Notes under the pieces: model-generated | What the model saw: only the letters and a program-made list of their open reading frames with translations | Told to the model about the DNA's origin: nothing | Databases searched by the model: none | Translations under genes and position numbers: made by a program | From: Ambrosia x helenae | Lineage: Eukaryota; Streptophyta; Magnoliopsida; Asterales; Asteraceae | Assembly: GCA_030844895.1 (NCBI GenBank) | Contig: CM061229.1 | Coordinates: 120,541,682-120,605,681 of the forward strand | Direction: 5' to 3' | DNA: 64,000 nucleotides | Part shown: positions 1 to 10,073 of the stretch, one piece after another | How positions within the stretch are numbered: the stretch's first letter is position 1 | Layout: each line of letters starts with the position of its first letter

Positions 1-769
1 CTTGCCTATGGTTCCCACACACACGACATACTCCCGTATCAAGGAATTTGCACAAAGCTTCATCGTAACGCGTGATTATGCCGTAGTTATCTGTATGTTA
101 CAAGGTACGAGGCACAGAGGTGGCAGGTCAGCAAATCAATGCTACAAAGCAACATATGCACTCAACCAGGGTGAGGCTTATATTAATCATGATTTTCATC
201 ATATATATGATACGATGCATTAGATAATCTTTGATCATCGTCATACATTATAAGTTCCTCATTCGGTAACTTGGGATTTGGCATTGTCAGCTCTTTTAAG
301 ATACCCTGACTGAATCTAGGTCCGTAAATCAATACGACAGAAGATCAGTCAGGCTACCCCAGATAACTATCAAAATAACGACCCGAAACCTCTGATTTTG
401 GCAACCCTATCAAACGAAATTACGGTACCAAGACCATATGTCCATGAGGTGTTCATCCACATAGCAAGTAGTTCGTTATGTTTGAATCACTAAGGCACGC
501 ATTACTAGGTTCACGAAGCCTATCAACACATCACTCAAAGTCATCACATGTCATTTTTATCTTTACAATTCTTTAGAATGTGATAGATTCCCACTCATGT
601 ACTATCATCTCCTCTTTTTCTCTGAGAAAAATAATTTTGGGTTTTTTTTTTAATTTTTTTGTGTTTTTCTTGAAATTTCTCACCCTAAAATTCAAAAAGT
701 TTAAAGAAATTGAAATCTTTTTGGATTTCCTGATAGAAAAACGGTTAAACAAAAACTGATTTGCCGATG
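1..769. other. No recognisable gene
   Basis: I see no convincing coding region, RNA gene or terminal repeat here. The sequence is moderately AT-rich with a T-run near 640-660. It lies just beyond the 3' side of the minus-strand copia RNase H relic, so part of it may be that element's decayed 3' untranslated region or LTR. No second LTR copy is present to prove this. Confidence 0.4.
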
Positions 770-1260
770 TGGTTTACTCAGATTTTCCCAAATGCCTTTT
801 ACCTTTCAAAGATAATCAAATTTAGATTTGTCAAATGATTTGGTAAAATTGTTGGCAATTTGGTAGTCAGTGTGGACTATAGTAATGAATGGATCCTTAG
901 TGATTTCTATGGAAGTTACATTATCAATAAGAAACTAGAGGTGATAAGAAAACGCAAACCGTAGTCACGCATGTGTGTTGATAGATCCATTGAAGAACCT
1001 GGAAATGATAGCTCGATGCAGCTACCTGATTCGGCTTCGCAGGTTGCAGGAAACACATGTGACGACCTCCCAAGAACTGATATCCACTTGTTGCCGATCC
1101 AGCTTCAATATTCTAACCACCATTGATAAATTCACTAAAGTCAACGAGATCTAGCTTATCGCCATTAGGGTACCATAGACCTTTGGTCGGTAACCCTTTA
1201 GATAATGAAGGAACCGTTCGGCAGCAATCACCCAGTCCACTCTTATTCATTACTGACATC
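770..1260 (-). pseudogene. Ty1/copia RNase H remnant
   Basis: Read on the minus strand, broken frames recall the end of a copia pol polyprotein. A stretch like AERFLHYLKG followed by GLWYP (about 1195-1235) marks the RT/RNase H border. It is followed by a degraded SGYQFLGGR segment, an MRDYGLRFL-like segment, a LIDN segment and a closing AxNFTKSFDKSKFDYL-like motif near 785-830. Frames shift several times and stops are present, so nothing is translatable. Integrase and most of reverse transcriptase are missing, which implies an internal deletion between this block and the protease remnant beside it. Family assignment rests on motif order, not alignment. Confidence 0.6.
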
Positions 1261-1289
1261 CGTTGTTAAGTCGAAACACTGGGTCTAGA

Positions 1290-1497
1290 ATTATTCTCAC
1301 CGAGCATTTTCTCTTCTTTCTTCTTCTTCAATAACAAATCCCCTCCTTGTTTGTCTAAGGTTACATATCCTCCAAAGATATTATGATCAATTTACTGGAG
1401 CGATATGACACCTATTTTGTGCTAAGATGCTCCACTGTCAACAATTAAATGATTGCTGATAGTTCCTCCCGGAACACCCTGCACACTCCTTCAAAGA
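1290..1497 (-). pseudogene. Ty1/copia protease remnant
   Basis: Immediately downstream (minus strand) of the gag remnant, one frame reads HLIVDSGAS followed by a stop. DSGAS is the active-site signature of the aspartic protease of copia elements. A short GGYVTLD-like strand follows. The fragment is therefore the N-terminal part of a copia protease, broken at once by a nonsense codon and then fused by deletion to the RNase H remnant. It is not functional. Confidence 0.55.
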
Positions 1498-1759
1498 TTA
1501 GTTCTGGAGGGGGACCCAGGCCTTGACCATCTTTGGTCGGCCTAGGTAATCAATCATAGGCAGCTCCATCCATCTACCATGAGGGGTAGGTGTTTTCTCA
1601 TCAATAGCAGTTGATGTAGAAGGTGCTAATGAAGCAAATAAACTCACAGATGGTGCTTCAGCTGCTTTTGGCTTCCAAATCTGGTAATGCTTAGCCTTTA
1701 CAGGTCTTTGCTTAGCAGATTTGGGTGGTTCCTGAGACTTCACCTTTGGGTCAGCCGGT
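1498..1759 (-). pseudogene. Ty1/copia gag C-terminal remnant (part 2)
   Basis: A minus-strand open frame ends in GRPKMVKAWVPLQN and a stop at 1498. Basic, Lys/Pro-rich sequence precedes it, typical of the spacer between the gag zinc knuckle and the protease in plant copia elements. The frame is exactly continuous with the gag fragment at 6050-6539 once the intervening gypsy element and one copy of the 5-bp target duplication are ignored. The two pieces were therefore one frame before insertion. Confidence 0.65.
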
Positions 1760-3070
1760 TGTAACATCGCAAAATTTTCCCCAAAATTTTAATACATAAA
1801 AAGCCCTTATATATATATATTTTTTTATTACACCTTTATCATTAATATTATACAAATGTGCCTAAGTCTTTATTTATCCTAACTCACAACTTATATACAT
1901 ACATAAATGTATATAAATAATAATAATAATAATATGATTCTAAATTCTTTTTTTTTTCACATACAAGATTTTTTTTTAAATAAAGCCTTGAGTCAAATAG
2001 TCAAAGTCCTAGTCAAAGTCTTAGTCAAACAGTCAAAGTCTTAGTCAAATAGTCAATTCATCATAAAACCTTACTTTATGGTGTTGACCAATTTTAATGG
2101 CTAATTGACTCCAAAACTAGTATAAAAACCCACCTATGACCCATTATACTTTGCACCTCTAAATCGATTGTTTCAATCCGATTAAACTTTCCCTCATACC
2201 TTTCTTCTATAGTCTATTACTTCTACAATTGAAGCTTTGATTATAAGCTCTTGTAATTGGCAAATTGGAAGCTTGATATTCTTTCTTTTTCGTTTTCTTC
2301 AATTTGGACTAGCTACGTTGTTGAGTCTTTGGGATTCGCCTCGCATACATTCACATCACATTATTCTATTTTTTTTACGAGACATAACATTTTGCTAAGG
2401 TGAGTTTTACATAGCCCCTTTTCTATTTATCACCATTTTTGGGGTGAAACATGTTACAACAATATTTATGCAATTCAATCATCAATGTGTCTATGTGTAT
2501 TTCTATGTTGCATTATGTCTTGAACATGACTAGGGTAAGCACAATTCTAGCATAAACATTCATCAGCCAAACGGTATACATTGATAGATCTATTGGACTG
2601 ACAATCCCGCCCGGATACGTGCCTCCTACAAAGGTTACGTGGGTGTTTGTTACTGCAATATAAACGAGTGAACCATGAGCGTATGGGATGTACCACAATA
2701 CAACAGTCACAATGGTTGATTATGCACTCGATTTACTTCTAGTATGTTTTCACATATGGACTAGATTGCCATGACACATGAATTGCACAACAATTTTATT
2801 CGATTATCAAAACCTATGTAATTCTCACCAACTTTTGTTGACCCAAAATATTTTCAACTTAACATGTTTCAGGTTCTACTTGCTTGAGGATTTGAATTAA
2901 TGCTTGAAGATGTGTGCATAGTTTTATTCAATTTGATGTATGAATTATTGTAGAACAATTGTATGTAATTTATCTAAATCATATAATGAGAATTATTATT
3001 TACCATGAGCTACTGAACAATCATCAATACGTGACATCCCGATGTTTCCGCCATCGGTTGGGGTGTTACA
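1760..3070 (+). repeat. 5' LTR of the 1760-6049 element
   Basis: Begins TGTAACATCGC and ends GGGGTGTTACA. It is nearly identical to 4737-6049. It contains AT-rich stretches, several AGTCAAA direct repeats (about 1990-2060), and the palindromic ATAGATCTAT box at 2584-2593, which is shared with other gypsy LTRs in this window. Confidence 0.95.
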
Positions 3071-3073
3071 GAT

Positions 3074-3092
3074 TGGTATCAGAGCCATGGTT
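3074..3092 (+). promoter_or_regulatory. Primer-binding site (initiator tRNA-Met type)
   Basis: TGGTATCAGAGCCATGG lies three bases after the 5' LTR end. This is the complement of the 3' end of plant initiator methionyl tRNA, the usual primer for minus-strand synthesis in plant LTR elements. Confidence 0.9.
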
Positions 3093-3616
3093 ATAGGGAA
3101 TTAGGTTATTAGAAAAATAATCTAGTCTATAACCATAGGATTATAACCAGTATTTGCTTCTTTTACTTGCCATTCTCTATCTCCCTCCTACTTCTTATCC
3201 CTACTTTCATTCCTTCGAGAAGGTTGCTCTCCACCATTGGATCTACTCTTAGACTAATAGGACAAAATCCTCAGGTTTAACCTGAACCCCCTTGGAATCT
3301 CGTCGAAGTTCTAGATCTTAATAACGAACACGTGCAATCTGGAAGGGTGAACGCCTGTATTCTGAGTCTTCTGTCTAGGCTGGCATTGCGCATATATCCC
3401 AATCAGACGAGGGACCCGGATGCCTACCTGGGAATTCTCGGGATGAGTGTTCACTTATAGGCTAAGGCATGTCTTCATATGTTATTAGAATCTGGAATCT
3501 TTGATAAGTCAACGTTTTCGTTTATCCGTTTTAATTAATGAATAAATGATTACATTCCTTATATTACCTCATTCATTTCATGCCTCATTGAGACTTCATT
3601 GTGTCCCTTACAGATC

Positions 3617-4258
3617 ATGTCTCCACGCCACAGCACTCGCATTAACAGTGGTGACAATCATGAAGAAGAGAGCAGCAACCACAACCCCGACCACAACACT
3701 AACCACAACAATGGAGGTGATGCCCAACTAGCTGCGATTATTTCCCAACAATTGGCGCAACAAATCACAACTCTGGTTTCTAACTTGTTGACTCAAGACA
3801 TCCAAATGGATGGGAATGGCAATGGAAATGGTGTTGGAAATCACGAAAGGAACAGGACCTTAGTTCGGAAAGGCAAGAAAACAAGTATCGTGGCCGCGGT
3901 AACTACCAAGCATCAGAAATGTAAGACCAGGGATCCCAATGTAAACCTCACTACCCAAGTTTCTAACAAGAAGCCTTATACAAGAAACTATCCATTATGT
4001 AACACATGAAAACGACATCACCCCACTGTTTCAGTGTGTCGCCTGTGCACCAATTGTGGTAGGTATGGCCATCTGGTCAACACATGTCGTGAGTTCCCAA
4101 ACCCTAACACCAACCAACCAACCAACCCTGCTCAGGTTGCTAATCTTAATCGTCCTGGTAAATACAACTATGGTCAATGCTATGAATGTGGAAACCCAAA
4201 TCATTTCCGTAACCGATGCCCTAAACTAAATCGAGATCAAGACCCTCCAGCTACTTAA
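3617..4258 (+). pseudogene. Truncated gag with CCHC zinc knuckles
   Basis: Frame begins at an ATG (MSPRHSTR) and runs in one phase to a stop after 4255, interrupted by a single TGA at 4007-4009. The N-terminal 130 residues are Asn/His-rich and polar with a short hydrophobic helix (LAAIISQQLAQQITTL). The capsid domain expected after it is missing. The second half holds Cys-rich nucleocapsid motifs: C-x2-C-x4-H-x4-C within CTNCGRYGHLVNTC, and another within CYECGNPNHFRNRC, followed by PKLNRD. After the gag end there is no protease. This is the only protein-coding content of the element. Confidence 0.7.
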
Positions 4259-4436
4259 CAGCAAACCCCACCATTTGAATGATGTCTACTTTTTAATTCT
4301 ATGTATTGACACTTTTTGATTCAAGTAATAAATTCAAGTATTATCATAACATCTGAGTGCATGCTTGTTTGAATGTGAACTAATTGCTATATCTATAATC
4401 ATACTTGCTTACTTGTACAACAATTAGTTGACTACC

Positions 4437-4556
4437 AAACAACCTACTCAACGATTGGTAGAGGTCATCATGTCTTTCCAACAGTCGGGAGAGGCCCTAC
4501 AACCTGCTCAACGACTGGTGGAGACTATCGAACCTGCTCAACAATCGGTAGAGTCA
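4437..4556 (+). repeat. Short degenerate direct repeats
   Basis: Four imperfect copies of a roughly 25-bp unit containing ACCTGCTCAACGACTGGTGGAG lie back to back between the gag remnant and the polypurine tract. Variants read ACCTACTCAACGATTGGTAG, CAACAGTCGGGAGAG and CCTGCTCAACAATCGGTAG. No coding role is visible. Confidence 0.7.
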
Positions 4557-4720
4557 TAAAAGGACGCAAAACCCTAATGTAAGGTAAATTGATAATTACG
4601 GTCCGGAACGTAATCATGAATTTACAGGTACGTTAAGGTAGTGAGAAATTTTATCAAGGTTTTCGGTAGTCGACCAATTGTATACCTGGTGTTTTTCTTT
4701 TAACTTCGGGACGAAGTTCC

Positions 4721-4736
4721 TAAAAGTAGAGGAGAC
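4721..4736 (+). promoter_or_regulatory. Polypurine tract
   Basis: TAAAAGTAGAGGAGAC directly precedes the 3' LTR start (TGTAACATCGC at 4737), as expected for the plus-strand primer. Confidence 0.8.
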
Positions 4737-6049
4737 TGTAACATCGCAAAATTTTCCCCAAAATTTTAATACATAAAAAGCCCTTATATATATATATTTT
4801 TTTATTACACCTTTATCATTAATATTATACAAATGTGCCTAAGTCTTTATTTATCCTAACTCACAACTTATATACATACATAAATGTATATAAATAATAA
4901 TAATAATAATATGATTCTAAATTCTTTTTTTTTTTCACATACAAGATTTTTTTTTAAATAAAGCCTTGAGTCAAATAGTCAAAGTCCTAGTCAAAGTCTT
5001 AGTCAAACAGTCAAAGTCTTAGTCAAATAGTCAATTCATCATAAAACCTTACTTTATGGTGTTGACCAATTTTAATGGCTAATTGACTCCAAAACTAGTA
5101 TAAAAACCCACCTATGACCCATTATACTTTGCACCTCTAAATCGATTGTTTCAATCCGATTAAACTTTCCCTCATACCTTTCTTCTATAGTCTATTACTT
5201 CTACAATTGAAGCTTTGATTATAAGCTCTTGTAATTGGCGAATTGGAAGCTTGATATTCTTTCTTTTTCGTTTTCTTCAATTTGGACTAGCTACGTTGTT
5301 GAGTCTTTGGGATTCGCCTCGCATACATTCACAACACATTATTCTATTTTTTTTTACGAGACATAACATTTTGCTAAGGTGAGTTTTACATAGCCCCTTT
5401 TCTATTTATCACCATTTTTGGGGTGAAACATGTTACAACAATATTTATGCAATTCAATCATCAATGTGTCTATGTGTATTTCTATGTTGCATTATGTCTT
5501 GAACATGACTAGGGTAAGCACAATTCTAGCATAAACATTCATCAGCCAAACGGTATACATTGATAGATCTATTGGACTGACAATCCCGCCCGGATACGTG
5601 CCTCCTACAAAGGTTACGTGGGTGTTTGTTACTGCAATATAAACGAGTGAACCATGAGCGTATGGGATGTACCACAATACAACAGTCACAATGGTTGATT
5701 ATGCACTCGATTTACTTCTAGTATGTTTTCACATATGGACTAGATTGCCATGACACATGAATTGCACAACAATTTTATTCGATTATCAAAACCTATGTAA
5801 TTCTCACCAACTTTTGTTGACCCAAAATATTTTCAACTTAACATGTTTCAGGTTCTACTTGCTTGAGGATTTGAATTAATGCTTGAAGATGTGTGCATAG
5901 TTTTATTCAATTTGATGTATGAATTATTGTAGAACAATTGTATGTAATTTATCTAAATCATATAATGAGAATTATTATTTACCATGAGCTACTGAACAAT
6001 CATCAATACGTGACATCCCGATGTTTCCGCCATCGGTTGGGGTGTTACA
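4737..6049 (+). repeat. 3' LTR of the 1760-6049 element
   Basis: Near-identical copy of 1760-3070. It ends GGGGTGTTACA and is followed by the target duplication CCGGT. The palindromic ATAGATCTAT box is at 5563-5572. Confidence 0.95.
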
Positions 6050-6539
6050 CCGGTGGCTTTGCCCTTTGGTTAGTCTTTGGACCTGATTTTGGGCCTCCCT
6101 TGGGTTTTGCAACTTTAGGTTGGGCCTATTAGCTCGATGCCTGGTTAGCTTTAGGCTTTGCACTATCAACAACAACCTTTTGTTTCTTTTTCACAGTCTT
6201 TTGTGTCACCTGAACATTCTGTTTAACTTGTTGTTTAGGTGACCCGTATCTTTGGTTGTTGTATTTTGGAGTTTCAAATGTTTTGCCCTTTAATTTTCTC
6301 AAATATGGACAATTAGCAATCAAGTGTCCAACCTCGTTACATTCATAGCATGACCTCCACTCCTCATAGTCTTGAGGTTCATACCGTGATTTTCTCGAGC
6401 TAATCTGAGAATATCTAGGGCTACAGCTTCCTTGAGAGCTTTTAAATCGAGAGGTACTTGGATATGAATCATGATCAGATGATTGATGTGCTAAAAGTAG
6501 TTTAATAAAAATAACTAAATTAAACCTAAAACTAGACAC
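6050..6539 (-). pseudogene. Ty1/copia gag remnant with zinc knuckle (part 1)
   Basis: A minus-strand frame with the CCHC zinc knuckle CYECNEVGHLIANC, flanked by Ser/Arg-rich and Lys/Gln-rich sequence, as in the nucleocapsid part of plant copia gag. Two stop codons (about 6127-6132) follow the KPKANQASS segment. The same phase then continues in Lys/Pro-rich sequence up to the insertion point, where it joins the fragment at 1498-1759. The 5' part of gag, the primer site and the 5' LTR are not recognisable upstream. Confidence 0.65.
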
Positions 6540-7693
6540 TTAGTAATACTCTAGACTCTCTAAAACTAAACTACTGACAGGCAAGTGAACCTATCGACTC
6601 TAGTATAGCTAAAGTAAGTCCAGATATCAAACCCACGAGACTCTAATGGAAAACGAAAACTAGACTCGATTACTTATCCTAAATACTGATTAAATTAATT
6701 TATTATTTTAAAGGGGGGTTTTACTGAAAAAATAAATTGCAATAAAATAAAGGTTAACTAAAATTTACTAAACTAAACTAGAGACACGAACTTAGTTGAG
6801 CTGAATTCAGATGATGACGAGACACTACCTAGACCAGACTCCTAACTATGCCTGATAAGCTTCTATGGTTATGGAACTGATTTGGAACCGGGATCTTAAA
6901 ATACTAAACATCAAGAATAAACTAGACACCCTCGACCCTTCTCAAGGGGAAACCCTAGAATATTTTTGTGCTGTTAAACTACCGGTTGGAGTACAAACCC
7001 TCACAGGTTATCTAACTCTTATGATCGAGTACCCGCTAGAGAATCTACCTCACAGTGCGAAAGCCTCACTACACTAGGTGTAAGGGGTAATTATTGAAGC
7101 CTAGATCTAACTTGATATGCAGGAGTTGAAAGGGAAACTAAGCAGATCTTCTCACAAAGCCTCTAACCTAGCAATCTAACAACCTATACATACCAACAAG
7201 CCCTCACCTCACAGCTATTGAACTTGGAAGAATACCTAAAATCTTCTAACCCCCAAATATCACTCCTATGGTAAACTCGTGACTATTGACCATAAACTAG
7301 TTGCTACACAAAGTCTGCAACCTAACTAGCACTCATACATGAAAGACATTCACAAAAGTGCAAGTGGAGTGAATAAGTGACAATCAAAAAATAATAGATA
7401 CGCACAAACACCAGATCTAGAGAAATCAAAATCTTTACTGAATCATAAATCCAAAACAAGTTTCAAAAACCATAGAAAAATCAAATCAAAACATAGTTAT
7501 TTGTCTTAGCCTAGGTAGCTATAAAAGTTTTAGCCACAAATCATCTTGAAAAGAGAAACAAAGACATATAAAAATTCAGCAATCATGGTCTAGAACAAAG
7601 ATAATAAAGGAACGAAAAAACCGAATGATTGACACTCAAATACTTGCTCCCTGACTTAAAACCGTTAATCCTTGGCTTGCCTCTCTAATAATA
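6540..7693. other. Non-coding repeat-like sequence
   Basis: No gene, domain or terminal repeat is recognised. The style (short polypyrimidine and CTAAACTA stretches, 'TAGCCACAAATC' near 7535) resembles 47480-47700 in the same window. Both may be decayed parts of one dispersed repeat family. That link is by eye only. Confidence 0.35.
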
Positions 7694-7709
7694 TACTACA
7701 AGAAATTTG

Positions 7710-7854
7710 ACTTTTAGCGGCGACACCTTTAGCGGCGACCCGCCAAAGCGTCGCCGCTAAAGGTCTATTTTAATCTAACCATTGATCAAAATAAGATTAA
7801 CGGTCAAGATTAAAACTTGTTATTACTATTAGCGGCGACACCGTCGCCGCTAAA
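7710..7854 (+). repeat. CACTA left subterminal repeats
   Basis: Two direct TTTAGCGGCGAC copies, then the complement GTCGCCGCTAAAGG, then a near-perfect palindrome TTAGCGGCGACACC/GTCGCCGCTAA at 7829-7854. In En/Spm elements such subterminal motifs bind TNPA and set methylation-sensitive activity. Confidence 0.8.
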
Positions 7855-8240
7855 GGTCCTCCCAAAAATTTTAGTAAACCCGCCTTCTCTTCTCTTTCCC
7901 TCTCTTTCTTTTCACTCCAACTTTAGATCTGCCAAAAACTCTCACAACCCTCTCAACCCTCTCACTCTCACAACCCTCTCACTCTCCTCCTCCCCACACC
8001 ACCCGCCGCCTAACCACCGCCTAGCAGCCACCTCCCTCCCTCCCTCCCTTAGCTCTCTCTGTCTCCTCTCTCTGTCTCCTCCCTCCCTCTCCCCTGCAGC
8101 CCCGCCCTCCCCTGCAGCCCCCTCCTCTGCCGCCGCGAACCACCGCCGAACCACCGCCTCCACCCTGCAGCCACCTCCGCCGCAGCCACACCACCACCTC
8201 CACCCTGCAGCCAAGCCACACCACCTCCGCCGCACCTCCC
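7855..8240 (+). other. C/T-rich low-complexity region in CACTA 5' part
   Basis: Extremely pyrimidine-rich (CCTCTC, CCTCCCTC, CCACCGCC runs). Long open frames on both strands exist only because of this composition (Pro/Ser/Leu-rich on plus, Arg/Gly-rich on minus). It probably forms part of the 5' untranslated leader. The following GTTTGTAGGAAAGG near 8630-8645 resembles a 3' splice site. Confidence 0.55.
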
Positions 8241-8814
8241 TCTATAAGTATTTTTATAGTTTTTTTTCTTTTTTTTTTATGTTTTTGTAATTTGTTTTTT
8301 ATTTTTTCTTTTTAATTTCTTTTTTTATGTTTATTGTTTGTTTTTTTTTTTTTTTGTTTTTTTTTTGTTTTTTTTTCAGTTTTTTTTATTTCTGCAGTTT
8401 TTTTATATTTTTTTCAGTTTTTTTTTTCAGTTTTTTTTTTCAGTTTTTTATTTTTCAGTTTTTTTATTTTCTGTTTATATTTTTAGCTTTTTATTTCTGC
8501 AGTTTTTTTTTATTTTTTTCAGTTTTTTTTTATTTTTCAGTTTTTTTTATTTTCTGTTTATATTTTTAGTTTTTTATTTCTGCAGTTTTTTTTTTATTTT
8601 TTTCAGTTTTTTTTTTTTTAACAATTTGTTTGTGTTTGTAGGAAAGGACCGATCCGGGTTAGTCGTCGCCGCTAAAGGTTATTCGTCGCCGCTAAAGGTA
8701 TGTATTATGTTTTTTATATTTTTTTCTGTTTTTTTTTTTATTTTTTCTGTTATTTTTTTATTTTTTTCTGATTTTTTTATTTTTTTCTGTTTTTTTATAT
8801 ATTTTTCTGTTTTT
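8241..8814 (+). repeat. T-rich low-complexity tract
   Basis: Runs of T separated by CAG, CTG or ATT, with an internal pair of GTCGCCGCTAAAGGT motifs at about 8660-8699 that repeat the CACTA subterminal word. This is probably an intronic or untranslated segment. Confidence 0.75.
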
Positions 8815-9632
8815 TTATGTATGTATGAGTATATGTATGTATGTATGTATGAGTATATGTATGTATGTATGTATGCGTGTATGTATGTATGAGTATATGT
8901 ATGTATGAGTGTATGTATGTATGCGTGTATGTATGTATATGTAAGTATGTATGTATGAGTATGTATGTATGTATGAGTATATGTATGTATGTATATATGT
9001 ATGTATGTATGTATGAGTATTTATGTATGCGTGTATGTATGTATGAGTATATGTATGTATGAGTGTATGTATGTATGCGTGTATGTATGTATGTATGTAT
9101 GAGTATGTATGTATGCGTGTATGTATGTATGAGTATGTATGAGTATGTATGTGTGTATGTATGTATGAGTATATGTATGCATGAGTGTATGTATGTATGA
9201 GTATGTATGAGTGTATGTATGTATGACTATATGTATGTATAAGTGTATGTATGTATGCGTGTATGTATGTATGAGTATGTATGAGTATGTATGAGTGTGT
9301 ATGCATGTATGTATGTATGTATGTATGTATGTATGAGTGTATGTATGTATGAGTATATGTATGTATGAGTGTATGTATGTATGAGTGTATGTATGTATGT
9401 ATGTATGTATGAGTATGTATGAGTGTGTGTGTATGTATGTATGTATGCATGCGTGTATGTATGTATGTATGAGTATGTATGTATGTATGTATGTATGTAT
9501 GTATGTATGTATGTATGTATGTATGTATGAGTATATGTATGTATGAGTGTATGAATGTATGCGTGTATGTATGTATGAGTGTATGTATGCGTGTATGTAT
9601 GAGTATGCGTGTATGTATGTATGAGTGTATAT
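8815..9632 (+). repeat. 820-bp (TATG)n microsatellite with variant units
   Basis: Almost pure tetranucleotide ATGT/TATG sequence, interrupted by recurring GAGT, GCGT and TATATG variants (for example TATGAGTATATGTATG). Variants recur in mixed higher-order combinations, suggesting expansion by segmental duplication as well as slippage. Open frames on both strands (Tyr/Val/Cys/Met-rich, His/Thr/Ile/Tyr-rich) are by-products of the repeat. Confidence 0.95.
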
Positions 9633-9776
9633 GTGTTTATATTTGTATGTTATTACATATTGAGACTAGAAAGACATGCCCGAAAATGAATCCCCATTTA
9701 AAACATAGTGAGCTTAGAAATACCCGCCCGAAATTGATTTAGTAATTAATTTCGGGTAGTCCCCGTTTTGGGACTG

Positions 9777-9982
9777 CTTTTTGAATACTTTATCTCATTT
9801 AGGATGTGAATGTGTACTACATGATTGTTTGTTTTTGAAAGATTCGGTTGGCGTTTCCTCTTTGCTCCTCGGGTATATATTTATATTATATACTTGGGGG
9901 CTAAGGGGAAATGCTGCCGAATTTTTCTCAAACAAACAATCATGTAATACACATTCATATATGAGATAAGGTATTCAAAAAG
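9777..9982 (+). ncRNA. Long imperfect hairpin upstream of TNP2 (candidate small-RNA precursor)
   Basis: Two arms of about 90-97 nt (9777-9874 and 9893-9982) are near-perfect reverse complements around a short AT-rich loop (TATATATTTATATTATATA). The strongest paired blocks are CTTTTTGAATAC, TGAATGTGTA and ACATGATTGTTTGTTT, with several G-U-compatible differences. Weaker pairing (GGGTAG/CTACCC) extends the stem outward to about 9756-10012. It sits in the 5' leader, about 90 bp before the TNP2 ATG. Size and pairing resemble a plant pre-miRNA or a foldback MITE. I can show the structure but not expression. Rice miR820 is a known precedent for a CACTA-borne miRNA. Confidence 0.45.
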
Positions 9983-10073
9983 TGGGTTTAGCAGCCTACC
10001 CTTTAGGTGTCAATAATACGTTTCATTTAAATTATCGTGCCTCAAACCCAAATTATGTTTCAGTCACATCATC

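Larger units (their letters stand above)
1760..6049 (+). mobile_element. Young non-autonomous Ty3/gypsy LTR retrotransposon
   Basis: A complete element: two LTRs (1311 and 1313 bp), a primer-binding site starting TGGTATCAGAGC three bases after LTR 1, a purine-rich tract before LTR 2, and a perfect 5-bp target duplication CCGGT at 1755-1759 and 6050-6054. By eye the LTRs differ by about two substitutions and two T-run length changes, so the insertion is recent. Only 1.67 kb separates the LTRs. It encodes a gag remnant with zinc knuckles but no protease, reverse transcriptase, RNase H or integrase, so transposition must have used enzymes supplied in trans. The Cys-rich domain and the tail before the PPT (a CGGGACGAAG motif) suggest a chromovirus of the Tekay/Del type. 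That lineage call is inference. Confidence 0.93.

Noticed and set aside
7817..8290. 157-codon Pro/Ser/Leu-rich ORF and antisense Arg/Gly-rich ORFs
   Set aside because: Explained by the C/T-rich composition of the CACTA leader; starts in subterminal repeats and ends in a T-tract, with no domain.
8338..8892. Phe-rich 184-codon ORF
   Set aside because: Translation of T-runs.
8815..9450. 211-codon minus-strand ORF (His/Thr/Ile/Tyr repeats) and several plus-strand Met/Tyr/Val/Cys ORFs
   Set aside because: Pure translation of the TATG microsatellite, which happens to lack stops in several frames; no protein character.
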